The notes under the pieces are model-generated. The model worked only from the letters and a program-made list of their open reading frames with translations. It did not search any database and had not been told where the DNA came from. Both the position numbers and the translations under genes were made by a program. A DNA stretch of 64,000 nt from Streptomyces lanatus (lineage in GTDB: Bacteria > Actinomycetota > Actinomycetes > Streptomycetales > Streptomycetaceae), in NCBI RefSeq assembly GCF_014655715.1, contig NZ_BNBM01000004.1:443639-507638 (forward strand), in the 5' to 3' direction. How positions within the stretch are numbered: the stretch's first letter is position 1; each line of letters starts with the position of its first letter. Below are positions 25,214 through 33,628 of this stretch, piece after piece.

Positions 25214-25648
25214 TTAGAACGCGAAGAGGCTCGTGCCGTAGGACCCCTTCACGCACTCGTTGGAGAAGGTGCGCTCATAGGAGACGCGCTGCCCCTGCCA
25301 CACCCCGTCGACCGTGACCACCACCGGGTCGTACTGCTTGGTGCACAGCACGCCGTCTCTGCCTCTGAGGGCGTCGAAGTCCCCGTTCACGCCGCGTAGT
25401 TCGGCACAGGCCGAACCGGGGGCGGGATGGGTGCCCGAGGGCGCCGGGGCGCAGCTGAGGGTGACTGCGCGCACCGGGGTGGTCAGGCCGGCGGCGTCGC
25501 CGTGGGCCACGGTGAGCACCAGGGCCGACGGGGCGTAGAGAGAGGCGGGGGCGGCGTCCGGGCCTGCCAGGGCGGCTCCGGTGAGGGGTCCGCAGACGGC
25601 GGTGGCCGTGAGGCCGAGGGTCGCTGCCCAGCGCGCGGTGTTCCGCAT
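25214..25648 (-). CDS. secreted subtilisin-inhibitor-like protein (SSI family), P1 lysine
   Basis: 144 residues from ATG 25648; an ATG three codons earlier sits too close to the GGAAGG site. Signal peptide at 1-28 ([22 protein letters not shown]). The mature part matches Streptomyces subtilisin inhibitors: [12 protein letters not shown]66 and C81, then C102, and [20 protein letters not shown] with C132, ending SLFAF. The reactive loop reads CTKQYDP, placing Lys104 at the P1 position, where SSI has Met. SIL proteins with P1 Lys also inhibit trypsin-like proteases. Single gene; such inhibitors control extracellular proteases in aging mycelium. Confidence 0.93.
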   Translation of the reverse strand: MRNTARWAATLGLTATAVCGPLTGAALAGPDAAPASLYAPSALVLTVAHGDAAGLTTPVRAVTLSCAPAPSGTHPAPGSACAELRGVNGDFDALRGRDGVLCTKQYDPVVVTVDGVWQGQRVSYERTFSNECVKGSYGTSLFAF

Positions 25649-25973
25649 TGTGTGCATCCTTCCGCTCGAATCGAGGGTCTGCCGTCTCCGGCGCGATCGG
25701 TGCCGGAGCGACGAGCGGGAGTCTGCCGAGTCCGGCTCCGAAACTCACATCGACACCATCGGTTTCAGTAACCTTGCGTATTGAATCAGTGGCGTGAAGT
25801 AACGGAGTTCGAACGTTCCAACGCCGGAACTTGGCGCCTCTTGATCGTTCCAATGCGCCAAGTGGCCGGATCTCCCACGCTGATTAATAGGCCTGAAACA
25901 TTCCGGTTGAGCCCTCCGCGGACACACCCGCGACACCCTTGCCTTCCCGGCCGGGCGGAGTAATGGTGATTAC
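25649..25973. other. 325-bp non-coding, AT-richer region between divergent genes
   Basis: Separates the protease inhibitor (minus) from the hypothetical gene at 25974 (plus). No supported ORF. It holds a perfect inverted repeat and a spaced direct repeat (given separately), a GTTCGAAC palindrome near 25808-25815, and a clear drop in GC content. It should carry both promoters. Confidence 0.5.
25814..25863. repeat. direct and inverted repeats, candidate operator
   Basis: CGTTCCAACGC (25814-25824) and CGTTCCAATGC (25846-25856) are a direct repeat 32 bases apart, about three helical turns. Overlapping them, ACTTGGCGC (25829-25837) and GCGCCAAGT (25855-25863) form a perfect 9-bp inverted repeat with a 17-base spacer. 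No known regulator site is recognised. Confidence 0.45.
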
Positions 25974-26525
25974 ATGATTACCAGCGAACAACGTGAGAAG
26001 CTGCGCGGCTGGTTCGCCGGCCGCCTGCCCGACGACCTCTTCGAGGAACTGGCCGAGGTCACGGTCGACCGCGAGGAGATCACGGTGATCGGCCGCATCC
26101 CCGCACCCCACCTGGCCGAAGGCGTCTCGGCCGGCGAGCGGGAGGCGGCCGTGGAGGGCCGGATCCAGGAATTCCGGGAGCGCACCCGGGAGTCCCGGAT
26201 CGAGGTGGCCCGCGAGGCGGAGCACCGGTTCCGCCGGAAGGTCTCCTGGGGCGTGGAGTGCGACGGTGAGCGCGCCCTGTTCACCCATGTCGCCGCGCCC
26301 GTGATGACCCGGCTGCGTCAGCCCGAGCGCCAGGTCCTGGACACCCTGATCGCCGGCGGGGTCGCCCGCAGCCGCAGCGAGGCCCTGGCCTGGTGCGTCC
26401 GGCTGGCCCAGAAGCACACCGACGACTGGCTGGCCGAGCTGCGCGAGTCACTGGAGAACGTCCAGCGGGTGCGGGCCCAGGGACCGGACAGCGAGCCGGA
26501 GGACGCGCCGACGGACACCGACTGA
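25974..26525 (+). CDS. conserved-looking hypothetical protein with helical C-terminal segment
   Basis: 183 residues, good Streptomyces codon bias. N-terminal half LRGWFAGRLPDDLFEELAEVTVDREEITVIGRIP suggests a small alpha/beta unit; the middle is strongly charged and helical (EREAAVEGRIQEFRERTRESRIEVAREAEHRFRR), possibly coiled coil; residues 115-150 (RQVLDTLIAGGVARSRSEALAWCVRLAQKH) look like a ribbon-helix-helix or related DNA-binding helix pair. I do not recognise the family. No signal peptide or membrane segment. Stand-alone gene with its ribosome binding site (GGAG) further away than usual. Confidence 0.7.
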   Translation: MITSEQREKLRGWFAGRLPDDLFEELAEVTVDREEITVIGRIPAPHLAEGVSAGEREAAVEGRIQEFRERTRESRIEVAREAEHRFRRKVSWGVECDGERALFTHVAAPVMTRLRQPERQVLDTLIAGGVARSRSEALAWCVRLAQKHTDDWLAELRESLENVQRVRAQGPDSEPEDAPTDTD

Positions 26526-26720
26526 TGGAGGATTCGTACACCCGAGGCACCGAAGTTGGATGAACCGTCCCCTGGTGCGGATCTCGTACGCGGCCGTACG
26601 GTCTGCTGATCCCCGAGGGGACGGCATCCAGGCTGCCCGCACACCCCAGCGGCAGGTACCGGCCGTCGCCACCGCCGCGCCACAACGCGCTCCACCGTCC
26701 CGGTCCCCGCTGGAGCCCCC

Positions 26721-28307
26721 GTGTCCCCTCAGCCCGAACTCCCCTCCCCCTCCCTGACCGAGGTCGAGTCCCACGGCGTCGACCGCATCCCCGACGCCGA
26801 GCGCACCGCGAGCCCGCTCGACCTCTTCCGCCTCGCCTTCGGCGGCGCCAACACCTTCTCGACCTGTGTCCTGGGCGCCTTCCCGATCCTGTTCGGGCTC
26901 TCCTTCTGGCAGGGCCTGGCGGCCACGCTGCTCGGGGTCGTCGCGGGTGCGCTGATCCTGTGCCCCATGGCGGTCTTCGGACCGGTGAACGGCACGAACA
27001 ACGCCGTCTCGTCCTCCGCGCACCTGGGTGTGCACGGCCGAGTCGTCGGCTCGTTCCTGTCGTTGCTGACGGCCATCGCCTTCTTCTCCATCTCGGTGTG
27101 GAGCTCCGGCGACGCCCTGGTCGGCGGCGCGCACCGGCTCTTCGGCCTGGACCGCGGCAATCTGTCGTACGTCGTGGCGTACGCCCTGTTCGCGGGGCTG
27201 GTTCTCGCGGTGTGCGTATACGGCTTCCGCTTCATGCTGTTCGTCAACAAGGTCGCGGTGCCCTCGGCGAGCGTGCTGTTCCTGATCGGCGCGCTCGCCT
27301 TCGCCGGTGACTTCGACGCCTCCTACGCGGGCGTCTTCACGGACTCCGCGGACGCGGCCACCCAGTCCCTGTTCTGGCCGTCGTTCATCGGCGCGGCCCT
27401 GATCGTGCTGTCCAACCCCGTCTCGTTCGGGGCGTTCCTCGGCGACTGGTCGCGCTACATCCCGGCGTCCACGCCGCGCCGCAAGGTGATCGGCGCCGCG
27501 TTCCTGTCGCAGATCGCGACGCTGCTGCCGTTCGTCTTCGGCCTGGCGACCGCGAGCATCATCGCCACGAAGGTTCCGGAATACGTCGATCCGGCGGCGC
27601 CCGACTTCGTGGGCGGGCTGCTGGCGATCTCACCGGGCTGGTACTTCCTGCCGGTCTGCCTGCTGGCCCTGATCGGCGGCATGGCGACCGGGACGACCGC
27701 GCTCTACGGGACCGGGCTGGACTTCTCCTCGGTGTTCCCGAGGCTCACACGGGTCCAGGCCACCGTGCTGGTCGGCGTGCTGTCCATCGGGTTCATCTTC
27801 GTCGGGCGGTTCGGGCTGAACCTGGTCCAGTCGATCTCGACCTTCGCCACCATGATCATCACCTGTACGACGCCGTGGATGGTCGTGATGATGCTGGGCT
27901 ACTGGACCCGGCGCGGCTGGTACGACCCCGACGCCCTCCAGGTCTTCAACCGCCGTCAGCGCGGCGGCCGTTACTGGTTCGCGCACGGCTGGAACTGGCG
28001 GGGCATGACCGCCTGGTGGGTGGCGGCGGTGATCGGTGTGCTGTTCACCAACATCCCCGGCCAGTTCGTCGGCCCGCTGGGCGACCTCGCGGGCGGCGTC
28101 GACATCAGCCTGCCCTTGTCACTGGTCGTCGCGGCCGTGCTGTTCCTGGTCCTGCTGCGGGTGTTCCCCGAACCCCGGGCCGTCTACGGCCCGTGGGGCG
28201 CGCGGCTGGCCCGGACCCTCGACGTGGCGGTGCCGCCGATCACCGGGCCCGGCGCGGTGGGCGACGAGGGGCCGTTGTCAGACCCGTCGGCTACGTTGCG
28301 GGCATGA
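26721..28307 (+). CDS. NCS1-family purine/cytosine permease-like transporter
   Basis: 528 residues from GTG 26721 with GGAG upstream. Twelve hydrophobic segments. PLDLFRLAFGGANTFSTCVLGAFPILFGLSFWQGLAATLLGVVAGALILCPMAVFGPVNGTNNAVSSSAHLGVHGRVVGS spans the first helices with the NCS1 Gly/Asn-rich loop, and SNPVSFGAFLGDWSRYIP matches the conserved loop of CodB-like proteins. NCS1 proteins take up nucleobases, allantoin or related compounds by cation symport. Its stop overlaps the ATG of a hydrolase gene, and oxidase and dehydrogenase genes follow, so here it may import the substrate of that pathway, which I cannot name. Confidence 0.88.
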   Translation: MSPQPELPSPSLTEVESHGVDRIPDAERTASPLDLFRLAFGGANTFSTCVLGAFPILFGLSFWQGLAATLLGVVAGALILCPMAVFGPVNGTNNAVSSSAHLGVHGRVVGSFLSLLTAIAFFSISVWSSGDALVGGAHRLFGLDRGNLSYVVAYALFAGLVLAVCVYGFRFMLFVNKVAVPSASVLFLIGALAFAGDFDASYAGVFTDSADAATQSLFWPSFIGAALIVLSNPVSFGAFLGDWSRYIPASTPRRKVIGAAFLSQIATLLPFVFGLATASIIATKVPEYVDPAAPDFVGGLLAISPGWYFLPVCLLALIGGMATGTTALYGTGLDFSSVFPRLTRVQATVLVGVLSIGFIFVGRFGLNLVQSISTFATMIITCTTPWMVVMMLGYWTRRGWYDPDALQVFNRRQRGGRYWFAHGWNWRGMTAWWVAAVIGVLFTNIPGQFVGPLGDLAGGVDISLPLSLVVAAVLFLVLLRVFPEPRAVYGPWGARLARTLDVAVPPITGPGAVGDEGPLSDPSATLRA

Positions 28308-28996
28308 CCAATTTCGTACTGGTGGCAGGGGCATGGCTCGGGGCGTGGGCATGGGACGACGTGGCGGCGGAGCTGCGTGCCGCCGGACACGACGTCCATC
28401 CGCTGACCCTGACCGGCCTCGCCGAGAGACAGGGTGAGTCCGCCGGGCAGCAGACCCATGTCCGGGACATCGTCGACGAGGTCGAGCGTCTCGATCTGCG
28501 GGACGTCGTCCTCGTCGGGCACAGCTACGCCGGTGTACCGGTCGGCCAGGCGGCCGAACAGATTGGGGACCGGCTGACGCGCCTCGTGTTCGTGGACGCC
28601 ATCGTCCCGGAGGACGGCGAGTCGGCCCTGTCGGGCTGGCCGAGCGACGAGGTGCGGCAGGCGATCGCCGAGACCGGCTTCTGGCCGCCGCTGACCGCCG
28701 AGGACTGCGCGGGGCAGGGCCTGACGGACGAGCAGATCGCCCGCTTCGTGACCGGCTCGACCCCGCACCCGGGTGCCACGGCGACGGAACCGGCCGTGCT
28801 CACCGGCGAGCTGGGCGAGCTCCCGGGCACCTACGTCAAGTGCCTGCTCGACGGCGAGGAGCCATGGGGTGCGGCGGCCGAACTCCTCAAGAGCGACCGC
28901 TGGAAGCTGGTGAACATGGACACCGGCCACTGGCCGATGTTCTCCCAGCCGCGGGAACTGGCGCGCGTCCTGCACGAGTCGGTGACCGCCCCCTGA
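28304..28996 (+). CDS. alpha/beta hydrolase
   Basis: 230 residues, ATG 28304 overlapping the permease stop (ATGA). FVLVAGAWLGAWAWDDVAAEL with the small oxyanion loop, VVLVGHSYAGVPVG with the nucleophile Ser, and a C-terminal DTGHWPMFSQP carrying the catalytic His fit the esterase/pyrethroid-hydrolase-like branch of the fold. Probably cytosolic (no signal peptide). Position between a permease and an FMN oxidase suggests it cleaves an ester or amide taken up by the permease, giving a 2-hydroxy acid. Confidence 0.87.
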   Translation: MTNFVLVAGAWLGAWAWDDVAAELRAAGHDVHPLTLTGLAERQGESAGQQTHVRDIVDEVERLDLRDVVLVGHSYAGVPVGQAAEQIGDRLTRLVFVDAIVPEDGESALSGWPSDEVRQAIAETGFWPPLTAEDCAGQGLTDEQIARFVTGSTPHPGATATEPAVLTGELGELPGTYVKCLLDGEEPWGAAAELLKSDRWKLVNMDTGHWPMFSQPRELARVLHESVTAP

Positions 28997-29007
28997 TCCA
29001 CCACCTC

Positions 29008-29025
29008 CCGTACTGGTCGGTATGG
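29008..29025. promoter_or_regulatory. imperfect dyad upstream of the oxidase gene
   Basis: CCGTACTGGTCGGTATGG is an imperfect inverted repeat (outer CC-TAC / GTA-GG arms) that also contains a direct repeat of GGTCGG continuing to 29029. It lies 45 bases before the oxidase start in an otherwise short gap, so it may bind a regulator of an internal promoter. No family is assigned. Confidence 0.3.
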
Positions 29026-29069
29026 TCGGCGTACAGCGCGTTCTCACTGACGAGAGGCGGGGCCTACGC

Positions 29070-30239
29070 ATGGGCAAGCACTGGGCGGACTTCCAGTACG
29101 AGATCTATCTGAACGGGATGACGGGTGCCGTGCCCCGGCTCCCCACCGATCTGACCCGGCTGGAGCAGCTCACCGAGCAGCGCCTCGGCCCCGGCCCCGT
29201 CGGCTATGTCGCGGGCAGCGCGGGCGACGGCAGCACCGCCCGCGCCAACCGTGCGGCACTCCAGCGGCGCCGGATCGTGCCGCGCATGCTGCGGGACGTC
29301 CATGAACGGGACCTGTCCGTCGAGGTGCTGGGCCGCTCCCTGCCCGCCCCAATGGCCCTCGCGCCCGTCGGCGTGCTGTCGATCATGCACCCCGACGCCG
29401 AGATCGCCGCCGCCCGTGCCGCCGCCGCACAGGGCGTGCCGTTCACCCTGTCCTCGGCGTCCAGCACCCCCATGGAGCAGGTCGCGGAGGCCATGGGCGA
29501 CGCCGAGCGCTGGTTCCAGCTGTACTGGGCGAAGGACCCCGAGGTGGCCCGGAGTTTCCTGGGCCGGGCGAAGGCGTCCGGGTTCAGCGTGCTGGTCGTC
29601 ACGCTGGACACACCGATGCTGGCCTGGCGCCCGCGCGACCTCGACCAGGCGTATCTGCCGTTCCTGCACGGAGTGGGCACCGCCAACTACTTCACCGACC
29701 CGGCCTTCCGGGCCGGCCTGGCCAAGCCGGTGCACGAGGATCCGAACGCCGCGGTCATGCATTTCGTCGGCATGTTCTCGGACCCCGCCAAGACCTGGCC
29801 GGACCTGGCGTTCCTGCGGGAGCACTGGGACGGTCCGATCGTCCTCAAAGGCATCCTGCACCCGGACGACGCCCGCGCCGCCGCCGACGCCGGGATGGAC
29901 GGCGTCGTCGTCTCCAACCACGGCGGCCGCCAGGTCGCCGGCTCCATCGGGGCGGCCGACGCCCTGCCCCGGGTCGTGGAGGCGGTCGGCGACCGGCTGA
30001 CCGTGCTGTTCGACAGCGGCATCCGCACCGGCGACGACATCTTCAAGGCCCTCGCCCTGGGCGCGAAGGCGGCCCTGGTCGGACGTCCGTACGCCTATGG
30101 GCTCGGCCTCGACGGACAGGCGGGCGTCGAGCACGTCATCCGCTGTCTGCTCGCCGAACTCGACCTCACCCTCGCCCTGTCCGGGCACGCCGGCCCCACC
30201 ACCGTCGGCCCCACCGACCTCATCGAGGAATCCGCATGA
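29070..30239 (+). CDS. FMN-dependent alpha-hydroxy-acid oxidizing protein (lactate 2-monooxygenase-like)
   Basis: 389 residues from ATG 29070 with GAGAGGCGG upstream. TIM-barrel FMN family: PMALAPVGVLSIMHPDAEIAAARAAAAQGVPFTLSSASSTPMEQV, WFQLYWAKD, VTLDTPMLAWRPRDLD, VLKGILHPDDA (FMN Lys) and VVVSNHGGRQV with the catalytic His-Gly-Gly-Arg motif, then LFDSGIRTGDDIFKALALGA and VGRPYAYGL for FMN phosphate. The LDTPMLAWRPRDLD loop and the length favour the lactate 2-monooxygenase branch over glycolate oxidase. Oxidises an L-2-hydroxy acid. The next gene overlaps by ATGA. Confidence 0.92.
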   Translation: MGKHWADFQYEIYLNGMTGAVPRLPTDLTRLEQLTEQRLGPGPVGYVAGSAGDGSTARANRAALQRRRIVPRMLRDVHERDLSVEVLGRSLPAPMALAPVGVLSIMHPDAEIAAARAAAAQGVPFTLSSASSTPMEQVAEAMGDAERWFQLYWAKDPEVARSFLGRAKASGFSVLVVTLDTPMLAWRPRDLDQAYLPFLHGVGTANYFTDPAFRAGLAKPVHEDPNAAVMHFVGMFSDPAKTWPDLAFLREHWDGPIVLKGILHPDDARAAADAGMDGVVVSNHGGRQVAGSIGAADALPRVVEAVGDRLTVLFDSGIRTGDDIFKALALGAKAALVGRPYAYGLGLDGQAGVEHVIRCLLAELDLTLALSGHAGPTTVGPTDLIEESA

Positions 30240-31213
30240 CCACCACGAAGAACGTCCTCGCCGTCGTCTCCCCGCACGTCGGCGGCCGTGGCATCGGCGC
30301 CGGTCTCGCCACGCTCTTCCCGGAGAGCGCGCATGTCACGGTCGTCGAGACAACCGACGAGGACCCGGCCGCCCTGCGCGCCGCGCACGTCGTCATCACC
30401 GCACTCGCCCCGGTGACCGCCGAACACCTCACCGGGGCACCGGAGTTGGAGCTGGTGCAGTGCGCGAGCCACGGCTTCGACTACGTCGACGTGGACGCGG
30501 CGCGCGAGCGCGGGGTGCGCGTGTGCAACATCGGCTCCAGCGGTGCCGAGGCGCAGAACGTGGCCGAACAGACCTTCGCCCTGATGCTCGCCCTGGCCAA
30601 GCAGCTGATCCCGGCCCACACCGCGCTCGTCGACGCCGACTGGGCACTCCCCCGGCTCCAGCAGTCGCTGACCGAGCTGTGCGGCAAGACGCTGGGCATC
30701 GTGGGCCTGGGCCAGATCGGACGCCAGGTCGCCCGCCGCGCCGTCGCGTTCGACATGAGTGTGCTCTACGCCGGGCGACACCGGGTGGCGCCCGAGACGG
30801 AGGCCGAGTTCGGCGGCGCCCGCCATGTCCCGCTCGACGAACTGCTGGGCACCGCCGACTACATCTCCCTGCACACACCGCTCACCGACGAGACCCGGCA
30901 CCTGCTGAACGCCGAGCGCCTGGCGCTCCTCAAGCCGAGCGCGTTCCTGATCAACACCGCGCGGGGCGCCCTGATCGACCAGGACGCCCTCGCGGACGCC
31001 TTGGAGAAGGGCACCCTGGCGGGCGCGGGCATCGACGTCTTCGACCCCGAGCCGCCCACCGCGTCCCTACGCCTGCTCCGCGCCCCGAACGTGGTGCTCT
31101 CCCCGCATGCGGGCGGCGTCACGCGAGAGACCCTCGTCCGCATCGCACTGGCAGCGGTGCAGAACGTCACGGGGTTCCTGTCGGGCACGGCTCCGCGGGA
31201 CGCCGTGAACTGA
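30236..31213 (+). CDS. D-isomer-specific 2-hydroxyacid dehydrogenase
   Basis: 325 residues. LGIVGLGQIGRQVARRAVAFDMSVLYAGR is the NAD(P)-binding Rossmann motif; NTARGALIDQDALADALEKGTLAGAGIDVFDPEP is the family signature with the catalytic Arg and Glu, and LSPHAGGVT carries the catalytic His. Such enzymes interconvert 2-keto and D-2-hydroxy acids. Its ATG overlaps the stop of the L-2-hydroxy-acid oxidase, so one operon holds an L-specific oxidase and a D-specific dehydrogenase, a pairing that could invert a hydroxy acid or feed a keto acid onward. Confidence 0.93.
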   Translation: MTTTKNVLAVVSPHVGGRGIGAGLATLFPESAHVTVVETTDEDPAALRAAHVVITALAPVTAEHLTGAPELELVQCASHGFDYVDVDAARERGVRVCNIGSSGAEAQNVAEQTFALMLALAKQLIPAHTALVDADWALPRLQQSLTELCGKTLGIVGLGQIGRQVARRAVAFDMSVLYAGRHRVAPETEAEFGGARHVPLDELLGTADYISLHTPLTDETRHLLNAERLALLKPSAFLINTARGALIDQDALADALEKGTLAGAGIDVFDPEPPTASLRLLRAPNVVLSPHAGGVTRETLVRIALAAVQNVTGFLSGTAPRDAVN

Positions 31214-31224
31214 GGGCCCCGGCA

Positions 31225-32751
31225 CTACCCGGAGCGCCACCGCTGCGCGTCGGACCCGTCCCGCACCTTGATCACGATGTCGGCGCCCGCCGCCCCCGTG
31301 GTGAACGTCAGAGCGAGCCGGTCATCCCACCGGGGTATCAACTCGCCCTGCACGGTGACGTCGTAGCGCACGTCGTCGCCCCGCTCGGAGTCGTCGTCGA
31401 CACATTTGCCGAGGACCGCCACACCGGCGTTCCGATGCGAGTCCAGACACAGGCCCCGGTCCGCGCCGCTGCGCAGCAGCCCGTCCTTCTCGTACGACCA
31501 CTGCTGAGTGTCGGCGTCGGAGCACTCGGCCAGCTCGGCCCCGGCCCCGGCCTCCGGCTCGCCCCGGATGTCGAGGCACAGGTCGGCGTCGGCGTTGCGC
31601 AGCCTGGACTGCCATGGCGCGCGGGGAAGTCCGGCCGTGCCCTGTGGCGAGGTGGACACCTCGGGCGGCGCCTGAGACCCGGTTCCACCGACGGAGGCGG
31701 ACGCGGCGGGGTCGACCCCATCGTCGTCCGACAGCAGACCGGTGGCGAGCATGACCGCGATCAGTCCGGCCGAGGCCACCCCCACTCCCGTGAGCAGCGT
31801 CCGCGAGGAGCGGGGGCCGCCGGGGGATCTGCGGCCCTGGGTGGGGATGCGGGACAGCAGGCGGCGGCGTCCGGCGCCGTGCCGGGCGGAGCCGCGTCCG
31901 CGTGGTCCGGTGTCCTGGTTGCGGCCGGGGCGGGTGTCGAGATAGCGGCGTGCGCCCCAGCCGAGCGCGGCCTCGGCGATGAGCACGCCCAACGCGCCCT
32001 CGAAATGACTGAGTTGTTCGGCGGCGTTCCGGCAGTAACGGCACTCCGTCAGATGTTGCTGCACATCCGGCAGCAGAGCTCCGCCCCGGCGAATCGGGAC
32101 ATCGAGGAGGCGGTTGTAGAACCGGCAATCCTTCGTAGGCGCGAGTTCCCTATGGGCATGTACACAACCTTCTCGGAATTTATCACGCGCTTGTTCGAGC
32201 GCGGCCGAGGCGGTAACGGTATCCATGCCCAGCAGACCCGCGGGGACGCTTAGCGGCTCGGCTTCGACCTCGGTGTGCCAGAGCAGACATCGGGCAAGTC
32301 CCGGAAGCGCCTGGAATGACCGATCGGCAAGCTTCCGATTTTCGGGCGTCATGGACTTCGCGGCCCGCATACCGCGACCGCCGGACGGTTTCCCCAGCTC
32401 CGGCAGAACCCCCGCTATTCGATCGTCGGACGACCACTGGCGGACGGTGTCCCGGACGGCCACGAGGAGCCGGGGGCGCAGCGCGACGGCCGGTTCGCCG
32501 AGCGCCAGACGGTCGAGGACGTGATGGAACGCGGCCGCGGTGACCAAGTCCGCGGCGTCGGCCGGGGAGGCGAGACAGATCACCGCGTATTCATGGGCCG
32601 GTTGCCAGTGCCGCGCCATGAGCAGCGCGACGGACGGAGCGGCCTCGCCGTCCGGACGGCCCCGAAGTCTGGCGGCGAGGCCTTCGTCGGATTCTTCGGG
32701 AACCCCGCCGGGCGGCGGGTAAGGCGGGCGAGGGGGGTGGGGGGTGGGCAC
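31225..32751 (-). CDS. sigma-like / zinc-finger / membrane / ricin-lectin protein (paralog 1)
   Basis: 508 residues from GTG 32751 with GGGAAGGAA upstream. Order: Pro-rich start; sigma-70-like part at about 35-215, where LARCLLWHTEVEAEPLSVPA resembles region 4 of Streptomyces ECF sigma factors; a putative anti-sigma zinc finger around 230 (HLTECRYC); one membrane segment near 330-350 (GVGVASAGLIAVMLATGLL); then a secreted ricin-type trefoil lectin (LCLDIRGE, QQWSYE, GLCLDS, QRW). Topology would put the sigma-like and zinc parts inside and the lectin outside. A clear paralog lies at 46104-48107. Function unknown; a transmembrane carbohydrate-sensing regulator is a reasonable inference. Confidence 0.8.
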   Translation of the reverse strand: MPTPHPPRPPYPPPGGVPEESDEGLAARLRGRPDGEAAPSVALLMARHWQPAHEYAVICLASPADAADLVTAAAFHHVLDRLALGEPAVALRPRLLVAVRDTVRQWSSDDRIAGVLPELGKPSGGRGMRAAKSMTPENRKLADRSFQALPGLARCLLWHTEVEAEPLSVPAGLLGMDTVTASAALEQARDKFREGCVHAHRELAPTKDCRFYNRLLDVPIRRGGALLPDVQQHLTECRYCRNAAEQLSHFEGALGVLIAEAALGWGARRYLDTRPGRNQDTGPRGRGSARHGAGRRRLLSRIPTQGRRSPGGPRSSRTLLTGVGVASAGLIAVMLATGLLSDDDGVDPAASASVGGTGSQAPPEVSTSPQGTAGLPRAPWQSRLRNADADLCLDIRGEPEAGAGAELAECSDADTQQWSYEKDGLLRSGADRGLCLDSHRNAGVAVLGKCVDDDSERGDDVRYDVTVQGELIPRWDDRLALTFTTGAAGADIVIKVRDGSDAQRWRSG

Positions 32752-33247
32752 TGAACGGATTCCTTCCCACGCGCAAGACACAGAAGTTCCGATCGCCGAA
32801 AAGGACCGCGTGACTTGGTGTGTACCTCTTCGACGCGAGCGCAAGGAGCACGAATTCACCGATCCCATCCGCACCGGTTCCCCCATGGAACGAATGAGCT
32901 CCGGCCTTTTCCACCCCCCACGGGTAGTTCACCCTTGCACAGCGCACTGATGACCAACAAGGCACTTGGGCAACATCGGCCCCATTGAAACAAAGTCAGA
33001 TACGCCGGCAACTCGCCGCACGCACGCCACCATTCGAGATTTCGAGCGCCCCGTGTGAAACCCACGCACTCGCCGGAGCACCACGCGCGCTCCCCGGCGC
33101 ACGCGCCCGCGTAGTCCACTGGGAGCGGCCTCCTCGGAAGGCCCCGTGCGGGACGGCGGCAATCCCGCGCGCCATGGGCCGCCGACCCCGTTCCTCCCGC
33201 CCTCGGTCGGCGGCCCCGGGAGGCAGGAGGAACGGGAAAGGCCGGCC
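32752..33247. other. about 495-bp gene-free region
   Basis: Lies upstream of the sigma-like/ricin gene and downstream of the Fic-type toxin gene, both on the minus strand. It holds the terminator at 33187-33236 and presumably the promoter of the ricin gene. Short reading frames occur on both strands but without ribosome binding sites or codon bias. A GGAAC element near 32785-32795 (minus strand) could be an ECF-type -35, but I find no matching -10. Confidence 0.45.
33187..33236 (-). terminator. 11-bp stem hairpin after the toxin gene
   Basis: CCCGTTCCTCC (33187-33197) and GGAGGAACGGG (33226-33236) pair perfectly over 11 bp; the 28-base loop contains a second possible stem. It begins 12 bases past the stop of the minus-strand toxin gene, as expected for its terminator. 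Confidence 0.6.
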
Positions 33248-33625
33248 TCAGATCTGCCAGGACCGCAGCCGGTCGGCCGCGCCGTACACATCGACCTTGC
33301 CGGAGATCAGATCACGGGCGAGGTCGACGAGGGCGCCGTAGGGCGGGTCGATGCCGACGCCGCTGACGAACATGTAGGCCACCGCGGCGGAGCAGGCGAA
33401 GCGCGCGTTGGCCGAGGGCAGCGGCTTGAGCAGGGCGAGGGTGTGCAGCAGGGCGGCGGCCCGCCAGGCCGGGTCGGAGTCGACGCCCAGGCGGGGCGGA
33501 TCGACGCGATGGCGGGCGACGGCGGCGACCAGCGCGGAGAAGTCGTTGATCGTGGGCTGGTCGGGCAGGACCTCTTCATGCCGCTGGAGCAGCCAGGGCA
33601 CGTCGATGTGCAGAACGGGTGCCAT
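33248..33625 (-). CDS. Fic/Doc-type toxin with degenerate active-site motif
   Basis: 125 residues, ATG 33625, three bases after the antitoxin stop. All-helical; WRAAALLHTLALLKPLPSAN aligns with the Doc helix bearing HPFxDGNKR. Here the motif reads KPLPSANAR (67-75): the catalytic His is Lys, the Asp is Ser, but the Asn and Arg positions remain. Doc toxins phosphorylate, and other Fic proteins AMPylate, their targets; with His lost this copy may be inactive, act differently, or represent a divergent subfamily. Paired with a short helical antitoxin directly upstream. Confidence 0.7.
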   Translation of the reverse strand: MAPVLHIDVPWLLQRHEEVLPDQPTINDFSALVAAVARHRVDPPRLGVDSDPAWRAAALLHTLALLKPLPSANARFACSAAVAYMFVSGVGIDPPYGALVDLARDLISGKVDVYGAADRLRSWQI

Positions 33626-33628
33626 CGG

